Counted from the first letter of the stretch, positions 1-8,870 are shown. The stretch: DNA of 64,000 nucleotides from Tissierellales bacterium (GCA_014360205.1 JACIXZ010000008.1:1-64000); one strand, 5' to 3'. The notes: generated by a model not told the origin, from the letters alone. Numbers and translations: made by a program.

Positions 1-713
1 CCAGATATTAAAGCAGAAGAAGATTGGGCATAAACATTTACCTTTGATTGTGCCTTGTATATTTCTTCTAAGTTAAGATCTATAATCTTATTTATATGTT
101 GATAATCTCCCAATTGTTTTATATAGTCCGTTTGATTTAATATTGATAAAATATCCCTCCATCTAGTGGAAGAAATTTCTTGAAGTTCTTTTGATCTTTC
201 TGAAAGTTCTTTATTTAAGTGTTTATATCCAAAATAGTGCAATGGTATCAATAAAAATAAAATCAAAAAAATTACTTTGTTTTGTAAAAATACAATCGTT
301 AGAATTCCTAATAAAATAAGAATGTTAGAGTAAATTTGGATTGCATCTCCGGTTAAATATTGGTATATACTATTTACACCTATAATCATCCTTTCCATGA
401 GTGTCATAGGTCCTTGTTCAGTTATGTAATCATAATCTAATTTATAGTATTTGTTTAAATAATTTTTAAAATTCTTCTTGTTGAATTCTTTTGCAAATTT
501 TTCTCTAAAATAGGTCAATACTATTTTAGTTCCGGTTGCTAGTATCATGACACCTAATAGAATGAGTATTTCTTCATTAGTTATCTCTTGACCGATATTT
601 GACCAATAATTGATTAAAATTGGGCTTATTAGAGAAAACACACTGCTAATTAAAACTATAGCTACCATTAAAATCGTAAATTTTTTATATCCTTCTATAT
701 GTATTTTTGACAT
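1..713 (-). CDS. ABC exporter, N-terminal transmembrane domain (cut by window edge)
   Basis: The minus frame opens with ATG at 713 and stays open for 237 codons to the left edge, so the gene continues outside the window. The start follows a purine-rich stretch (GAAGGGAATGGTAGG). The visible protein begins MSKIHIEGYKKFTILMVAIV and contains about four hydrophobic segments (near residues 12-32, 48-62, 120-140 and 142-160) separated by charged loops, with the phrase TEQGPMTLMERM typical of type-1 ABC exporter membrane domains. The ATP-binding domain would lie beyond the edge and is not seen. Substrate unknown. It could also be a membrane-only subunit. Confidence 0.65.
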   Translation of the reverse strand, partial: MSKIHIEGYKKFTILMVAIVLISSVFSLISPILINYWSNIGQEITNEEILILLGVMILATGTKIVLTYFREKFAKEFNKKNFKNYLNKYYKLDYDYITEQGPMTLMERMIIGVNSIYQYLTGDAIQIYSNILILLGILTIVFLQNKVIFLILFLLIPLHYFGYKHLNKELSERSKELQEISSTRWRDILSILNQTDYIKQLGDYQHINKIIDLNLEEIYKAQSKVNVYAQSSSALIS

Positions 714-870
714 CCTACCATTCCCTTCTTTTATATTTTTGTAGTATTCTGAAAAATTGTATTTACTATAAGTTTAACAAAGCTCTTTTGGAAAAGCAAT
801 CCCAAATTTTCGTTGTTAGAAATACTAGAAAAATAAATAATTTTCACCACTTTTTAGTTTTATGTCTATA

Positions 871-924
871 AAAAGTGCCTCTACTATATGTCATGTGGTA
901 AATGATCATACATTAGAGGCATTT
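871..924 (-). terminator. Terminator of the tungstate/cofactor operon
   Basis: Arms 873-883 and 914-924 pair over 11 bp with one G-U, and the minus-strand transcript then runs into a U tract (A run at 870-874). It lies 30 bases after the moaC/MOSC stop. The 714-870 stretch beyond it holds no gene that I can support. Confidence 0.7.
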
Positions 925-953
925 CTTATTTTTTATTTTCACAATTATATTTT

Positions 954-1853
954 TTACATTATTTCTATGTCATCTCCAGCTTTTATCACTCCGCCTTTTA
1001 AAACTCTAGCAAATATACCCTCTCGTGGCATGACACAGTCGCCGACCTTTTTTTTAATCGCACAGCCTTCATGACATTTTTTGCCAATTTGGGTAACTTC
1101 AAGTTCACATTCTCCTACCTTTAGTTTTGTTCCTATTGGGAGTTCATATAAGAGTATGCCAGATGTTGTTATGTTTTCTGCAAAATCTCCTAATTGTAAA
1201 TCATCAAGCCCTTCTCGTTTCATCTTGTCTATGCTTTCCACTCCAAGTAAGCTTACTTGCCTGTGCCACTTCCCAGCATGTGCATCGTCTTTAAGTCCAA
1301 AACCTTCTATGAATTCTCCTTTATCAATCGGAACTTTTACAACTCCTTTGGTTTCGGAAATGTTTACAGAAACTACTTTGCCTTTGATTTTTCTTAAAAA
1401 TACTCCTGATTTCCCGCCTGTTTTTTTAATCAGTTTCACATCTTCTATTACCATAGCTCTGTCTACGGCTTTGGCCATGTCATATATGGTTAGCAATGCT
1501 GTGGTTACAGAATTTAAAGCTTCTATTTCAACCCCTGTACTTGATGTAGTCTTTACCTTTGAGTAAACCTCAATGAAGTCTTCTCCATAGTTAAAAGTCA
1601 TATCGACAGAAGTTAAAAATATATTATGAGTCATTGGGATAAGGTCACTTGTCTTTTTAGCAGCCATTATTCCTGCTACTTGAGCGACTGACAAGACATC
1701 TCCTTTTTTAATCTTACCATCTCTTATCAAATTGATAGTTTCTTTCTTAGCCGTTATTTTTCCATAAGCTATAGCAACTCTTTCGGTTTCTTCTTTATCT
1801 CCAACATCAACCATCTTAGGTAAACCCTCAGCATTAAAATGTGTAAATTCCAT
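954..1853 (-). CDS. moaC: MoaC-MOSC fusion protein
   Basis: Two-domain protein of 299 residues. Residues about 1-155 are MoaC, cyclic pyranopterin monophosphate synthase, which converts the MoaA product into cPMP (begins MEFTHFNAEGLPKMVDVGDK, with VEIEALNSVTTALLTIYDM in the core). Residues about 160-299 form a MOSC domain (KGVVKVPIDKG, AHAGKWHRQVSLL, GDFAENITTSG, KKCHEGCAIKK), a family linked to sulfur transfer onto the molybdenum or tungsten cofactor. I chose the ATG at 1853 because GGGGGAT sits 5 bases upstream; an ATG six codons earlier exists but overlaps the end of moaA. Last gene of the tup-moe-moa operon. The fusion suggests coupling of an early cofactor step with late sulfur handling, which is inference. 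Confidence 0.9.
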   Translation of the reverse strand: MEFTHFNAEGLPKMVDVGDKEETERVAIAYGKITAKKETINLIRDGKIKKGDVLSVAQVAGIMAAKKTSDLIPMTHNIFLTSVDMTFNYGEDFIEVYSKVKTTSSTGVEIEALNSVTTALLTIYDMAKAVDRAMVIEDVKLIKKTGGKSGVFLRKIKGKVVSVNISETKGVVKVPIDKGEFIEGFGLKDDAHAGKWHRQVSLLGVESIDKMKREGLDDLQLGDFAENITTSGILLYELPIGTKLKVGECELEVTQIGKKCHEGCAIKKKVGDCVMPREGIFARVLKGGVIKAGDDIEIM

Positions 1854-1854
1854 A

Positions 1855-2814
1855 TTATCCCCCGATTTCATTCATATTTCTATTTATAGTGATATCCTTT
1901 TCTAGTTCATGTTCTTTTTCTTTAGACAAAATAGCCTCTCTAATCACTTCTTCTAAATTTTCACCTTCATAAAGGTATTTTTTTAAATCTATCTCTCTAT
2001 TCGAGTGTAAACACAATTTTAATTTCCCCGTAGAAGTTAGCCTTACTCTATTGCAGTCTTTGCAGAATTTGCAACTTATAGGATTTATAAGTCCAACTTT
2101 GCCAATCGCATTTGGAAGCTTATAGTATTGTGCAGGTGAGTGAATGTCGTCATTTTCGATTTTTTCTAATGCACTCACTCTAGAAAGCACTGTAGTGTTT
2201 GGGATAAATTTAGCTTTAGCAAAGTTTTTAGCCTCTCCAATAGGCATAAGTTCAATAAATCTAACATCTATAGGATGATTTATAGTTAAATTTACAAAAT
2301 CTTCTATTTCATCATCATTGAATCCGCCAATCAATACTGTATTTATTTTTACAGGGTTTAAATCGTATTCAATTGCTTTCTTTATAGCCCTTTTTACCCT
2401 CTGTATATCTCCACCTCTTGTGATTTCTTTGTACTTTTCTGCGTCTAAACTATCAAGGCTTATGTTTACTCGATTAAGTCCTGCTTTTTTAAGGGGTTCA
2501 ATATAATCCTCAAGTAATATACCATTTGTAGTCATCGTGATTTCTTTAACGCCTTCTAATTTGCTTACTCTTTCTATCAGGTTAACAGCTCCGAGCCTTA
2601 CTAATGGTTCTCCACCTGTAAATCTTATCTTTTTTACCCCAGTATTTACAAAAACTTTTATTATCTCATACATTTCCTCTAGAGTAAGCATTTCTTCATG
2701 GGGTAGTTTATTTGCTATTCCCTTTTCAGGCATGCAGTAAACACATCTTAAATTACATCTATCAGTAAGTGAAACTCTCAAATAATCTATCTCTCTTCCA
2801 AACGCATCTTTCAT
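1855..2814 (-). CDS. moaA: GTP 3',8-cyclase MoaA
   Basis: Radical SAM enzyme of 319 residues that converts GTP to (8S)-3',8-cyclo-7,8-dihydro-GTP, the first step of molybdopterin synthesis. The N-terminal cluster motif is CNLRCVYC (residues 20-27, CxxxCxxC). The second [4Fe-4S] site uses the C-terminal cysteines in SCKFCKDCNRVR and KLCLHS. The family's essential C-terminal Gly-Gly is present (MNEIGG). Length is normal. The stop lies one base before the preferred moaC/MOSC start, so the two are probably translationally coupled. Confidence 0.96.
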   Translation of the reverse strand: MKDAFGREIDYLRVSLTDRCNLRCVYCMPEKGIANKLPHEEMLTLEEMYEIIKVFVNTGVKKIRFTGGEPLVRLGAVNLIERVSKLEGVKEITMTTNGILLEDYIEPLKKAGLNRVNISLDSLDAEKYKEITRGGDIQRVKRAIKKAIEYDLNPVKINTVLIGGFNDDEIEDFVNLTINHPIDVRFIELMPIGEAKNFAKAKFIPNTTVLSRVSALEKIENDDIHSPAQYYKLPNAIGKVGLINPISCKFCKDCNRVRLTSTGKLKLCLHSNREIDLKKYLYEGENLEEVIREAILSKEKEHELEKDITINRNMNEIGG

Positions 2815-2824
2815 ATAATCACCG

Positions 2825-4711
2825 TCATTCTATTATTATTATTTCGCCAGTGTTATCAAAGCCATATCCTCCTAAGGCGTCAACTCTGTTTTTAAACTCT
2901 TCGCTTTTTAGTATTTCTATGAACTCTTTTATACTGTCAAGCTCTAAGTTCTTAGCATAAGTTAAAAAGTCGTACTCCTCAGGTTTTAAAGGATAAAAAT
3001 CCAAATCTAAAGCTTTGCTTGCAGAATATACACCTAAGCCTACATTTGCGCTCTTGTTCTTAACAGCTGCAGCAACAGCCATATGAGTAGAAAATTCTCT
3101 TTGATATCCCTTTATTTTCTCTGGGTTCACATTGTTTTTAGCTAACTCGTAATCTAATAGCACTCTTGTTCCAGAGCCCCTTTGTCTGTTTGCAAATACC
3201 ACATCTTCCCTTACTAAGTCGTTGACCGATTGTATGTTTAAAGGATTTCCCTTTTCCACTATAAAGCCTTGTATTCTATTTAAGCCTTTTATGAGTGCCA
3301 TCTTCTCTCCATTAAAATACTTTCTTACATAGCTGATATTGTATTCTCCGGTATCGGCATCTAATAAATGAATTGGTGCTAAATGGCATTCTCTACGTCT
3401 TAAAGATAGTATACCTCCCATGCTACCTACATGAGTGGATTTAAGTTTCATCATGTCGGCTACTATGTCCATGCATATATCATGGCTTCCTATGGAAACA
3501 AGACTTTCTTTTATCTGATTAAGTGGTCTTAGTAGTTTCACATCTACTGTATCTGAAACGTCATAACCTTCTACATTCCTTGGTATTTTGCATAGTCCGT
3601 CTGCTTTTACTAAGCTCATTATAACTCCAGCTCCAGATTGTAGGGGTGTTGCAATGAGTTTATCATCAACAAACCCTAGAGTTACTCTGATTATTTCTTC
3701 ATTTTTGAGAGATGAAACTACTCTTTTAGTAAGGGTGGCCTTTGCTATTTCATCCTTGTCATCTTCAAGTCCTAAAAATTTTAATATAACTGGTTTTACA
3801 AAAACATCAAACACTAAATAACTAGAAACAGGATATCCTGGTATTCCTATGACAGGTTTTCCCTTTACTATTCCTAAAATAGTTGGTTTCCCAGGTTTCA
3901 TGGCTACTCCATGCACTACCACTTCTCCAATTTCATCGATTACATCTACTGTATAGTCCATTGTACCTGCTGATGAACCTGCATTTACTAATACTATGTC
4001 GTTTTTTTCAACAGCTTCTAAAACCATCGCTTTTATTCTTTCGTAATCATCTACTGCTATCGAACCCTTGTTGGGAATCCCACCTAATTCTAAAACTAGA
4101 TTTTCGAATACATATGAATTTGAATCAATGATCTTTCCTTCTACTACTTCCTCCACATTTTCAACTATTTCACTCCCAGTAGGGATAAGGGCAACTTTTG
4201 GCTTTTCATAAACACTTATCTCATCAATCCCACCTGAGATAAGGGCTCCAATATCTACTGGCCTTATTTTGTGTTTCGAAGGCAAAATCATCTCCGTTGC
4301 AACGATATCTTCCCCAATTTGCCTTATGTGCTGATAAGGATAAGCTGGAGACAAAATCTCGATAGTCTCTTCATCGATAATTATGCAATCCTCTATCATT
4401 ATCACCGCATCAAAGGGATCTTTGACTGGATTTCCAGTGTTTATATAAATGAAATCACTGTTTAGTTTCAATGTCTTAGGTTCACTTTCTGTTGCTCCTA
4501 TAGTGTTAGCAGATATTACAGCTATGCCATCCATGGCAGCAGAATTGTAACTAGGAGAAGAAAGCTTTGCATATATTGCTTTTGAAGTTACTCTGTTTAA
4601 AGCATCTCTTACCTTAATCAATTCTTCTTTGGGCTTTATCTCTAATTTATTGAAGTACTTATCAATTGCTATATTTACATCTATATTGTCAATATAAGTT
4701 TTTCTACTCAT
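2825..4711 (-). CDS. moeA: MoeA fused to a periplasmic-binding-like domain
   Basis: Long MoeA-type molybdopterin molybdotransferase (628 residues; ordinary MoeA has about 400). Residues 1-400 carry MoeA signatures: SSPSYNSAAMDGIAV, NTGNPVKDPFDAVIMIED, PTGSEIV, VNAGSSAGTMDYT, KPGKPTILG and GIPGYPVSS. Residues about 405-628 match the substrate-binding (PBP-like) domain found at the C-terminus of some MoeA proteins of anaerobes and archaea (IGSHDICMDIVADMM, GSMGGILSLRRRECHLAPIHLLD, RGSGTRVLLDYEL). The start has AGGAGGAG 5 bases upstream. A second, normal-length MoeA lies directly upstream. The extra domain may sense molybdate, tungstate or the cofactor, which is inference. In this MoeA the usual SGGSS motif reads AGSSAG. 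Confidence 0.9.
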   Translation of the reverse strand: MSRKTYIDNIDVNIAIDKYFNKLEIKPKEELIKVRDALNRVTSKAIYAKLSSPSYNSAAMDGIAVISANTIGATESEPKTLKLNSDFIYINTGNPVKDPFDAVIMIEDCIIIDEETIEILSPAYPYQHIRQIGEDIVATEMILPSKHKIRPVDIGALISGGIDEISVYEKPKVALIPTGSEIVENVEEVVEGKIIDSNSYVFENLVLELGGIPNKGSIAVDDYERIKAMVLEAVEKNDIVLVNAGSSAGTMDYTVDVIDEIGEVVVHGVAMKPGKPTILGIVKGKPVIGIPGYPVSSYLVFDVFVKPVILKFLGLEDDKDEIAKATLTKRVVSSLKNEEIIRVTLGFVDDKLIATPLQSGAGVIMSLVKADGLCKIPRNVEGYDVSDTVDVKLLRPLNQIKESLVSIGSHDICMDIVADMMKLKSTHVGSMGGILSLRRRECHLAPIHLLDADTGEYNISYVRKYFNGEKMALIKGLNRIQGFIVEKGNPLNIQSVNDLVREDVVFANRQRGSGTRVLLDYELAKNNVNPEKIKGYQREFSTHMAVAAAVKNKSANVGLGVYSASKALDLDFYPLKPEEYDFLTYAKNLELDSIKEFIEILKSEEFKNRVDALGGYGFDNTGEIIIIE

Positions 4712-4722
4712 CGCTTCTCCTC

Positions 4723-5949
4723 CTACAATAGATATACCTCTCTTAAATCACCTTTATTTACGCCTTCTTCATGAATTTTAATAATAATATATCCGTCGGC
4801 TTTTGAAAGATTTGTTATCATTCCTGATTTCCCAAATTTAGGCGTAGCATAGTATTCTCCATTTTCTTTTTTTATGTTCACAAAAACATAGTTGTCTTTA
4901 CCTGGGGCAGATGGAAAATTTGCAGTCATCTTTGCAAATATAGCAGGTTTTAAGGTTTTTAAGCTGTATAGCTGTTCTATAAATGGCTCTACAACTGCCA
5001 TAAATACAGTGATTGCAGATACTGGATGCCCTGGAAGCCCAACTACAAGCTTGCCTCTAGCATTAGCTATTAGCGTAGGTTTTCCAGGCTTTATTGAAAT
5101 CCCATGGGCAAGTATTCCTTTTCCCCCTAGAGATGTTATTGCTTCTTTCGTAAAATCTCTTTCCCCGACTGAACTTCCTCCAGAAAGTAAAACGATGTCA
5201 CTCATCTCTAAACCTTTTTCTATTGCAGCCTTTAATTGATTGAAATCATCTTTTACTATAGTGTTGCCGACTACTTCCAAACCACTTTTTTGTGCCTGCG
5301 CTCTTAGGCTATATGAGTTGATATCTCTAATTTTCCCAAACTCTAATTTTTCTTCAATCCCTCTTATTTCATCTCCTGTTGATATGATATATACTTTAGG
5401 TTTTTTAAACACTTTTACTTTTGATATTCCAAGACTAGCTAAAGCGCCAATATGAGCGGGATTTAATTTTCTTCCTCTCTCTATCACTATCTCATTTTCT
5501 TTTATGTCTTCTCCGCGTTTTATTATATTTTCTTGTATTCTAACTGGTTTTTGTACTAATAGAGTTTCATCATCCATCTTCTCTGTGTTTTCTATCATTA
5601 TCACAGCATTAGCTCCTCTAGGTATCATTCCCCCAGTTGGAACATAGGCACATTTCCCTGAGCTAATGACTATATCAGTCATCTCTCCCATCTTTACTTC
5701 GCCAATTATATCCAAAATAGTTGGTATCGTATCTGATGCTCCATAGCTGTCTTCTGCTATGATCGCATATCCATCAACTGTTGATCTATCAAACTCTGGT
5801 ACAGATTGATTAGAAACTAGATCTTCATAAAGCACTCTCTCATAAGCATCATTTAAATCAACTATTTCATATCCCAATTTATAGTCTTTAAACTCCTTTT
5901 TTATGATATTCACAGCCTCTTCAACTAATATCGTATTAAAAAAATCCAC
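4723..5949 (-). CDS. moeA: Molybdopterin molybdenumtransferase MoeA
   Basis: Standard-length MoeA (408 residues), which inserts molybdate or tungstate into adenylylated molybdopterin. Motifs: VPEFDRSTVDGYAI, YVPTGGMIPRGANAVIMIE, STGDEI, LLSGGSSVGERDFT, KPGKPTLIA and GLPGHPVSA. The start is GTG at 5949, whose G is shared with the TAG stop of tupC, preceded by GGGAGGATC. With tungstate uptake genes just upstream and a tungsten enzyme 7 kb away, tungsten is a plausible metal. Two MoeA genes in tandem suggest division of labour (metal choice or enzyme choice), unproven. Confidence 0.94.
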   Translation of the reverse strand: MDFFNTILVEEAVNIIKKEFKDYKLGYEIVDLNDAYERVLYEDLVSNQSVPEFDRSTVDGYAIIAEDSYGASDTIPTILDIIGEVKMGEMTDIVISSGKCAYVPTGGMIPRGANAVIMIENTEKMDDETLLVQKPVRIQENIIKRGEDIKENEIVIERGRKLNPAHIGALASLGISKVKVFKKPKVYIISTGDEIRGIEEKLEFGKIRDINSYSLRAQAQKSGLEVVGNTIVKDDFNQLKAAIEKGLEMSDIVLLSGGSSVGERDFTKEAITSLGGKGILAHGISIKPGKPTLIANARGKLVVGLPGHPVSAITVFMAVVEPFIEQLYSLKTLKPAIFAKMTANFPSAPGKDNYVFVNIKKENGEYYATPKFGKSGMITNLSKADGYIIIKIHEEGVNKGDLREVYLL

Positions 5950-6578
5950 TAGCTGATCCTCCCTCGTTCTAAAAATACTATCTCATCACATAGTCTATCT
6001 GATTGAATAGCATCGTGTGTCACAATTATTATCGTTGCTTTTGTCTCTGAATGGTACTTATGTAAACAGTTTTCAATTGTTATCATAGCCTTTTCATCAA
6101 TGCTAGATGTAGGTTCATCTAACAATAACAGCTTAGGTTTTATTGCAAGTGCCCTTGCTAAAGCTACTTTCTGTGCTTCACCACCTGACAATTGATTTCC
6201 CTTTTTTTCTAATAAATCTTCTATTTCAAGCAATTTAGCTAGTTCTAATATTGTCCTCTTGATTTCCTCTTTATTTATCTTTCTTATAATAAGGGGGTAT
6301 GCAATATTATCTTTTACTTTTCGCTTGAACAATAATGGCTTTTGAAAAACTTGAGTGATTTGTTTTTGCTTTTTTTCGTCTAAGGGCTCTCCATCATAGA
6401 ATACATTCCCTTGAAAATCTAAATCCAAACCAGAAATGATGTTTAACAATGTGGTTTTTCCTGCTCCATTTGACCCTCTTATCCCTGTGATTACACCTTT
6501 TTTAAATGTGTATTCAGCAATATCCAAAGCCAAATAGTCTTTGTAAAATTTCTTTAAACTTTTTAGCTTAACTTCCAT
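5949..6578 (-). CDS. tupC: Tungstate ABC transporter, ATP-binding protein
   Basis: ABC ATPase of 209 residues. Walker A GSNGAGKTT (about residues 35-43), signature LSGGEAQKVALARAL, Walker B LLLLDEPTSS and the switch histidine in IIIVTHD are all intact. The start ATG directly follows the tupB stop (TAAATG). With the permease and binding protein upstream it forms a complete importer; substrate assignment comes from TupA. Confidence 0.92.
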   Translation of the reverse strand: MEVKLKSLKKFYKDYLALDIAEYTFKKGVITGIRGSNGAGKTTLLNIISGLDLDFQGNVFYDGEPLDEKKQKQITQVFQKPLLFKRKVKDNIAYPLIIRKINKEEIKRTILELAKLLEIEDLLEKKGNQLSGGEAQKVALARALAIKPKLLLLDEPTSSIDEKAMITIENCLHKYHSETKATIIIVTHDAIQSDRLCDEIVFLERGRIS

Positions 6579-7268
6579 TTAATCCTCCGTATTGAAAGAG
6601 TATATAATGCTATGTATTCCAAAAGATATAATGAGTAGTATTATTCCTAAAGCTATTGCCATTGGATAATCTCCTCTTGAATTCATCATTGATATCGTGG
6701 TAGTCATTACTCTAGTTTGCCCTTTTATATTTCCCCCGACAATCATGACAGCTCCAACTTCAGAGATCGCCCTTGAAAAGGCTGTAGCAACATTTGCTAT
6801 TATGTCTGAATTTAATTCCCTAATTATAAGTATGGTGGAGTGAAAATCCCCTCCACCTAATGTCTTGACGACTTTTTTATATTCCATTCCTCTGTGTTTA
6901 CCTAGATTGTAAGTAAGCCCAAATATCAATGGCACTACCAGAAGTGACTGTGCCAATATCATGGCTTTAGGTGTATACATTATCCCTAAAAATCCCAAAG
7001 GGCCATTTCTTGAAAATAAAAGAGCAACTACTAACCCTACTATTACTGATGGAATGCTCATAAAGGTGTAAACTAATCTGGAAAAACCTCTCTTGAATCT
7101 GAATTCTTTTATTCCAAAGTAGCAGCCTAAAGGTGCAAATATGAAAGAGGCAATCAATGTCGCAGTTGTTGAAACAAAGAGTGAAAGTCCAATTATCTCA
7201 TAAATCTCTTTGTCGAAACTAATTAATAATTCTATTGCCTTTAAAAACCCATCCCAAATATAATTCAT
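6579..7268 (-). CDS. tupB: Tungstate ABC transporter, permease
   Basis: Integral membrane protein of 229 residues with about five hydrophobic segments. The cytoplasmic coupling loop is seen as REL-DIIANVATAFSRAISEVGAVM-IVGGNI (about residues 150-180), a conserved TupB/WtpB/ModB-type permease signature. The start has GAGGTG upstream. It lies between tupA and tupC with no gap to tupC. Confidence 0.92.
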   Translation of the reverse strand: MNYIWDGFLKAIELLISFDKEIYEIIGLSLFVSTTATLIASFIFAPLGCYFGIKEFRFKRGFSRLVYTFMSIPSVIVGLVVALLFSRNGPLGFLGIMYTPKAMILAQSLLVVPLIFGLTYNLGKHRGMEYKKVVKTLGGGDFHSTILIIRELNSDIIANVATAFSRAISEVGAVMIVGGNIKGQTRVMTTTISMMNSRGDYPMAIALGIILLIISFGIHSIIYSFNTED

Positions 7269-7292
7269 GCTGCACCTCTTAGCATTTATTTG

Positions 7293-8156
7293 CTATTTAT
7301 AATTAGGAATAAACAATGGTTGACCATATTCCTCTATGCCGTATTCTCCGATTAGCTGTTGAATGTCTTCTCTTGTAATCCATTCCATAAATTTAACAGC
7401 GCCTTCGTAATTTATCGTTTCAAACTTCTCAGGATTAACTGGTAAAACTCCATATTGGTTGAATAAGTTCTCGTCCCCTTCGACGATAATGTCTAAATCC
7501 AATGTGTCTTTTAAACTCAAATAAGTACCTCTATCCGCAATTGTATATGCTCTCTTTTCATCAGCAACTTTAAGTGTATCTCCCATACCACTGCCAGTTT
7601 CGATATACCATTCTCCAGTTGGTTCTATCCCAACTAGCTTCCAAAGAGCTAATTCTTTTTTATGTGTGCCTGAGTCATCGCCTCTAGATACAAAGGTATA
7701 CTCGTTGTCATTTATTTCCTTTAAAGCTGTTAAAATATCATTTCCTTTTTGCAATTTGCCATCAGCTGGACCTACTAAAATGAAGTCATTGTACATTACG
7801 TCTCTTCTTTCAGTCGCAAAACCTTCTTCCACGAGTTTTAATTCATCTGGTTTTGCATGGACTAGTAGCACATCTGCTTCTCCATCTCTAGCCATTTGGA
7901 TTGCCTTTCCTGAGCCAACTGCAATTGTTTTGACCTCGATATTAGTCTCCTCAGTAAATAATGGAAGTAAATAATCTAATAATCCTGTGTCCTGTGTGCT
8001 CGTTGTTGTAGCTAAGATAATGCTACCAATAGGAGTAGTTGTTTCATTTTTAGTATTGTTCTCACTTATATTTTCTTCAGTAGGTGTTGAAGTACAAGCA
8101 CTTAAAACAAGAATCAATGACAAAAAAATTAAGAAAAACGTTTTTTTACTTTTCAA
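7293..8156 (-). CDS. tupA: Tungstate-binding lipoprotein TupA
   Basis: Substrate-binding protein of 287 residues with a lipoprotein signal peptide: positively charged start, hydrophobic stretch and lipobox LSAC with Cys21 as the lipidated residue. The mature part begins after a Thr/Glu/Asn-rich linker with ILATTTSTQDTGLLDYLLPL; the TTTS motif is typical of TupA, which binds tungstate much better than molybdate. Further family phrases are VGSGKAIQMARDGEADVLLVH, FVSRGDDSGTHKKE and GMGDTLKVADEK. First gene of the seven-gene operon, behind a good sigma-A promoter at 8180-8209 and an AGGAGG site 6 bases before the ATG. Confidence 0.94.
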   Translation of the reverse strand: MKSKKTFFLIFLSLILVLSACTSTPTEENISENNTKNETTTPIGSIILATTTSTQDTGLLDYLLPLFTEETNIEVKTIAVGSGKAIQMARDGEADVLLVHAKPDELKLVEEGFATERRDVMYNDFILVGPADGKLQKGNDILTALKEINDNEYTFVSRGDDSGTHKKELALWKLVGIEPTGEWYIETGSGMGDTLKVADEKRAYTIADRGTYLSLKDTLDLDIIVEGDENLFNQYGVLPVNPEKFETINYEGAVKFMEWITREDIQQLIGEYGIEEYGQPLFIPNYK

Positions 8157-8179
8157 AATATTCCTCCTTTTATATTTTT

Positions 8180-8209
8180 ATAGTATCACTCTAAATCAGA
8201 TGATGTCAA
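8180..8209 (-). promoter_or_regulatory. Sigma-A promoter of the tup-moe-moa operon
   Basis: On the minus strand, TTGACA (8204-8209), an 18-base spacer, then TACTAT (8180-8185); transcription would start near 8173, just ahead of the AGGAGG site at 8163-8168. GATACT two bases earlier is an alternative -10 with 16-base spacing. Confidence 0.75.
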
Positions 8210-8228
8210 GCTTTGAGATTGACAGAAA

Positions 8229-8279
8229 AATAACCATCCTTTTAAGATATTAATGTTATCTCTTAAAAGGATGGTTATT
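8229..8279 (-). terminator. Long hairpin with minus-strand U tract
   Basis: Perfect 19-bp stem (8229-8247 with 8261-8279) and a 13-base loop. Reading the minus strand, the stem is followed by TTTTT (A run at 8226-8230), so it looks like the terminator of the short minus-strand genes above it and insulates the tupA promoter. Confidence 0.7.
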
Positions 8280-8389
8280 CTTACGCTAGTAATTTCAGAT
8301 GCTTAAATTAAAAAATAGGGGAATATAATGATTTATCTAAATGTTTATAAATAAATTTATCACTCAAAACATTTAAATCATTAAAGAGT

Positions 8390-8551
8390 TTATTCTTTTT
8401 CTAATAGTTTATAAAGAAATTCACAAATGAATTTCACCCATACTAAAAGCACAATAGGTAGTAAGTATGTCCAATAAAAACTGTATATATCAATCGCAAG
8501 TTGGCTACCGTTTGAGTCAATGGTGTAGCTTTTTAAATATAGAAACCTCAT
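8390..8551 (-). CDS. Small membrane protein, 53 residues
   Basis: ATG at 8551 to TAA at 8390, giving MRFLYLKSYTIDSNG... followed by one strong hydrophobic helix (WTYLLPIVLLVWVKFICEFL, residues 27-46) and a charged tail ending LLEKE. No convincing ribosome site precedes the ATG, so it may be the C-terminal piece of a longer lost gene. A strong terminator (8229-8279) lies downstream on the same strand. Function not recognised. Confidence 0.4.
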   Translation of the reverse strand: MRFLYLKSYTIDSNGSQLAIDIYSFYWTYLLPIVLLVWVKFICEFLYKLLEKE

Positions 8552-8614
8552 TTTATACTTATACGTTTTGTAAACCTTTATAAATTGTTTAGATAAATAT
8601 TGAATACAAAGGTC

Positions 8615-8722
8615 TTAATTATTTCTATTTTTTTTAATAAACCAATTTACTAAAATAAATAGAATTACTATCAGCCCAATAGCATTAATAATAGGCATAT
8701 AAAATAATATTTTATCTAACAT
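8615..8722 (-). CDS. Small hydrophobic peptide, 35 residues
   Basis: ATG at 8722, with GGGGGAG about 11 bases upstream, to TAA at 8615. The product is MLDKILFYMPIINAIG... with one hydrophobic helix (residues 5-29) and a basic end (IKKNRNN). The first half is repeated, slightly diverged, directly upstream (8737-8781), which argues for a recent local duplication. It resembles small toxin- or bacteriocin-like membrane peptides only in general shape; no family recognised. Confidence 0.45.
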   Translation of the reverse strand: MLDKILFYMPIINAIGLIVILFILVNWFIKKNRNN

Positions 8723-8736
8723 CTAAATTACACTCC

Positions 8737-8781
8737 CCCAATCGCATTAATAGTAGACATATAAAACAATATTTTATCTAA
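8737..8781 (-). pseudogene. Truncated duplicate of the 35-residue peptide gene
   Basis: This 45-base stretch matches 8675-8719 at 41 of 45 positions (repeat period 62 bases). It re-encodes LDKILFYM-TINAIGGV and then meets a stop; the start ATG is changed to TTA. It is therefore a broken tandem copy of the N-terminal half of the peptide gene below it. Confidence 0.6.
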
Positions 8782-8870
8782 TAAATCACACTTGTTATAA
8801 AAATCATATGTTCCATGTTAAAATCATCTGACCAAAGCTTTACTAAACCATCTATAAGGAAATAATAATC

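Noticed and set aside
862-1074. 70-codon plus-strand ORF over the terminator and the moaC end
   Set aside because: Shadow of the moaC/MOSC gene and of the hairpin; no start signal.
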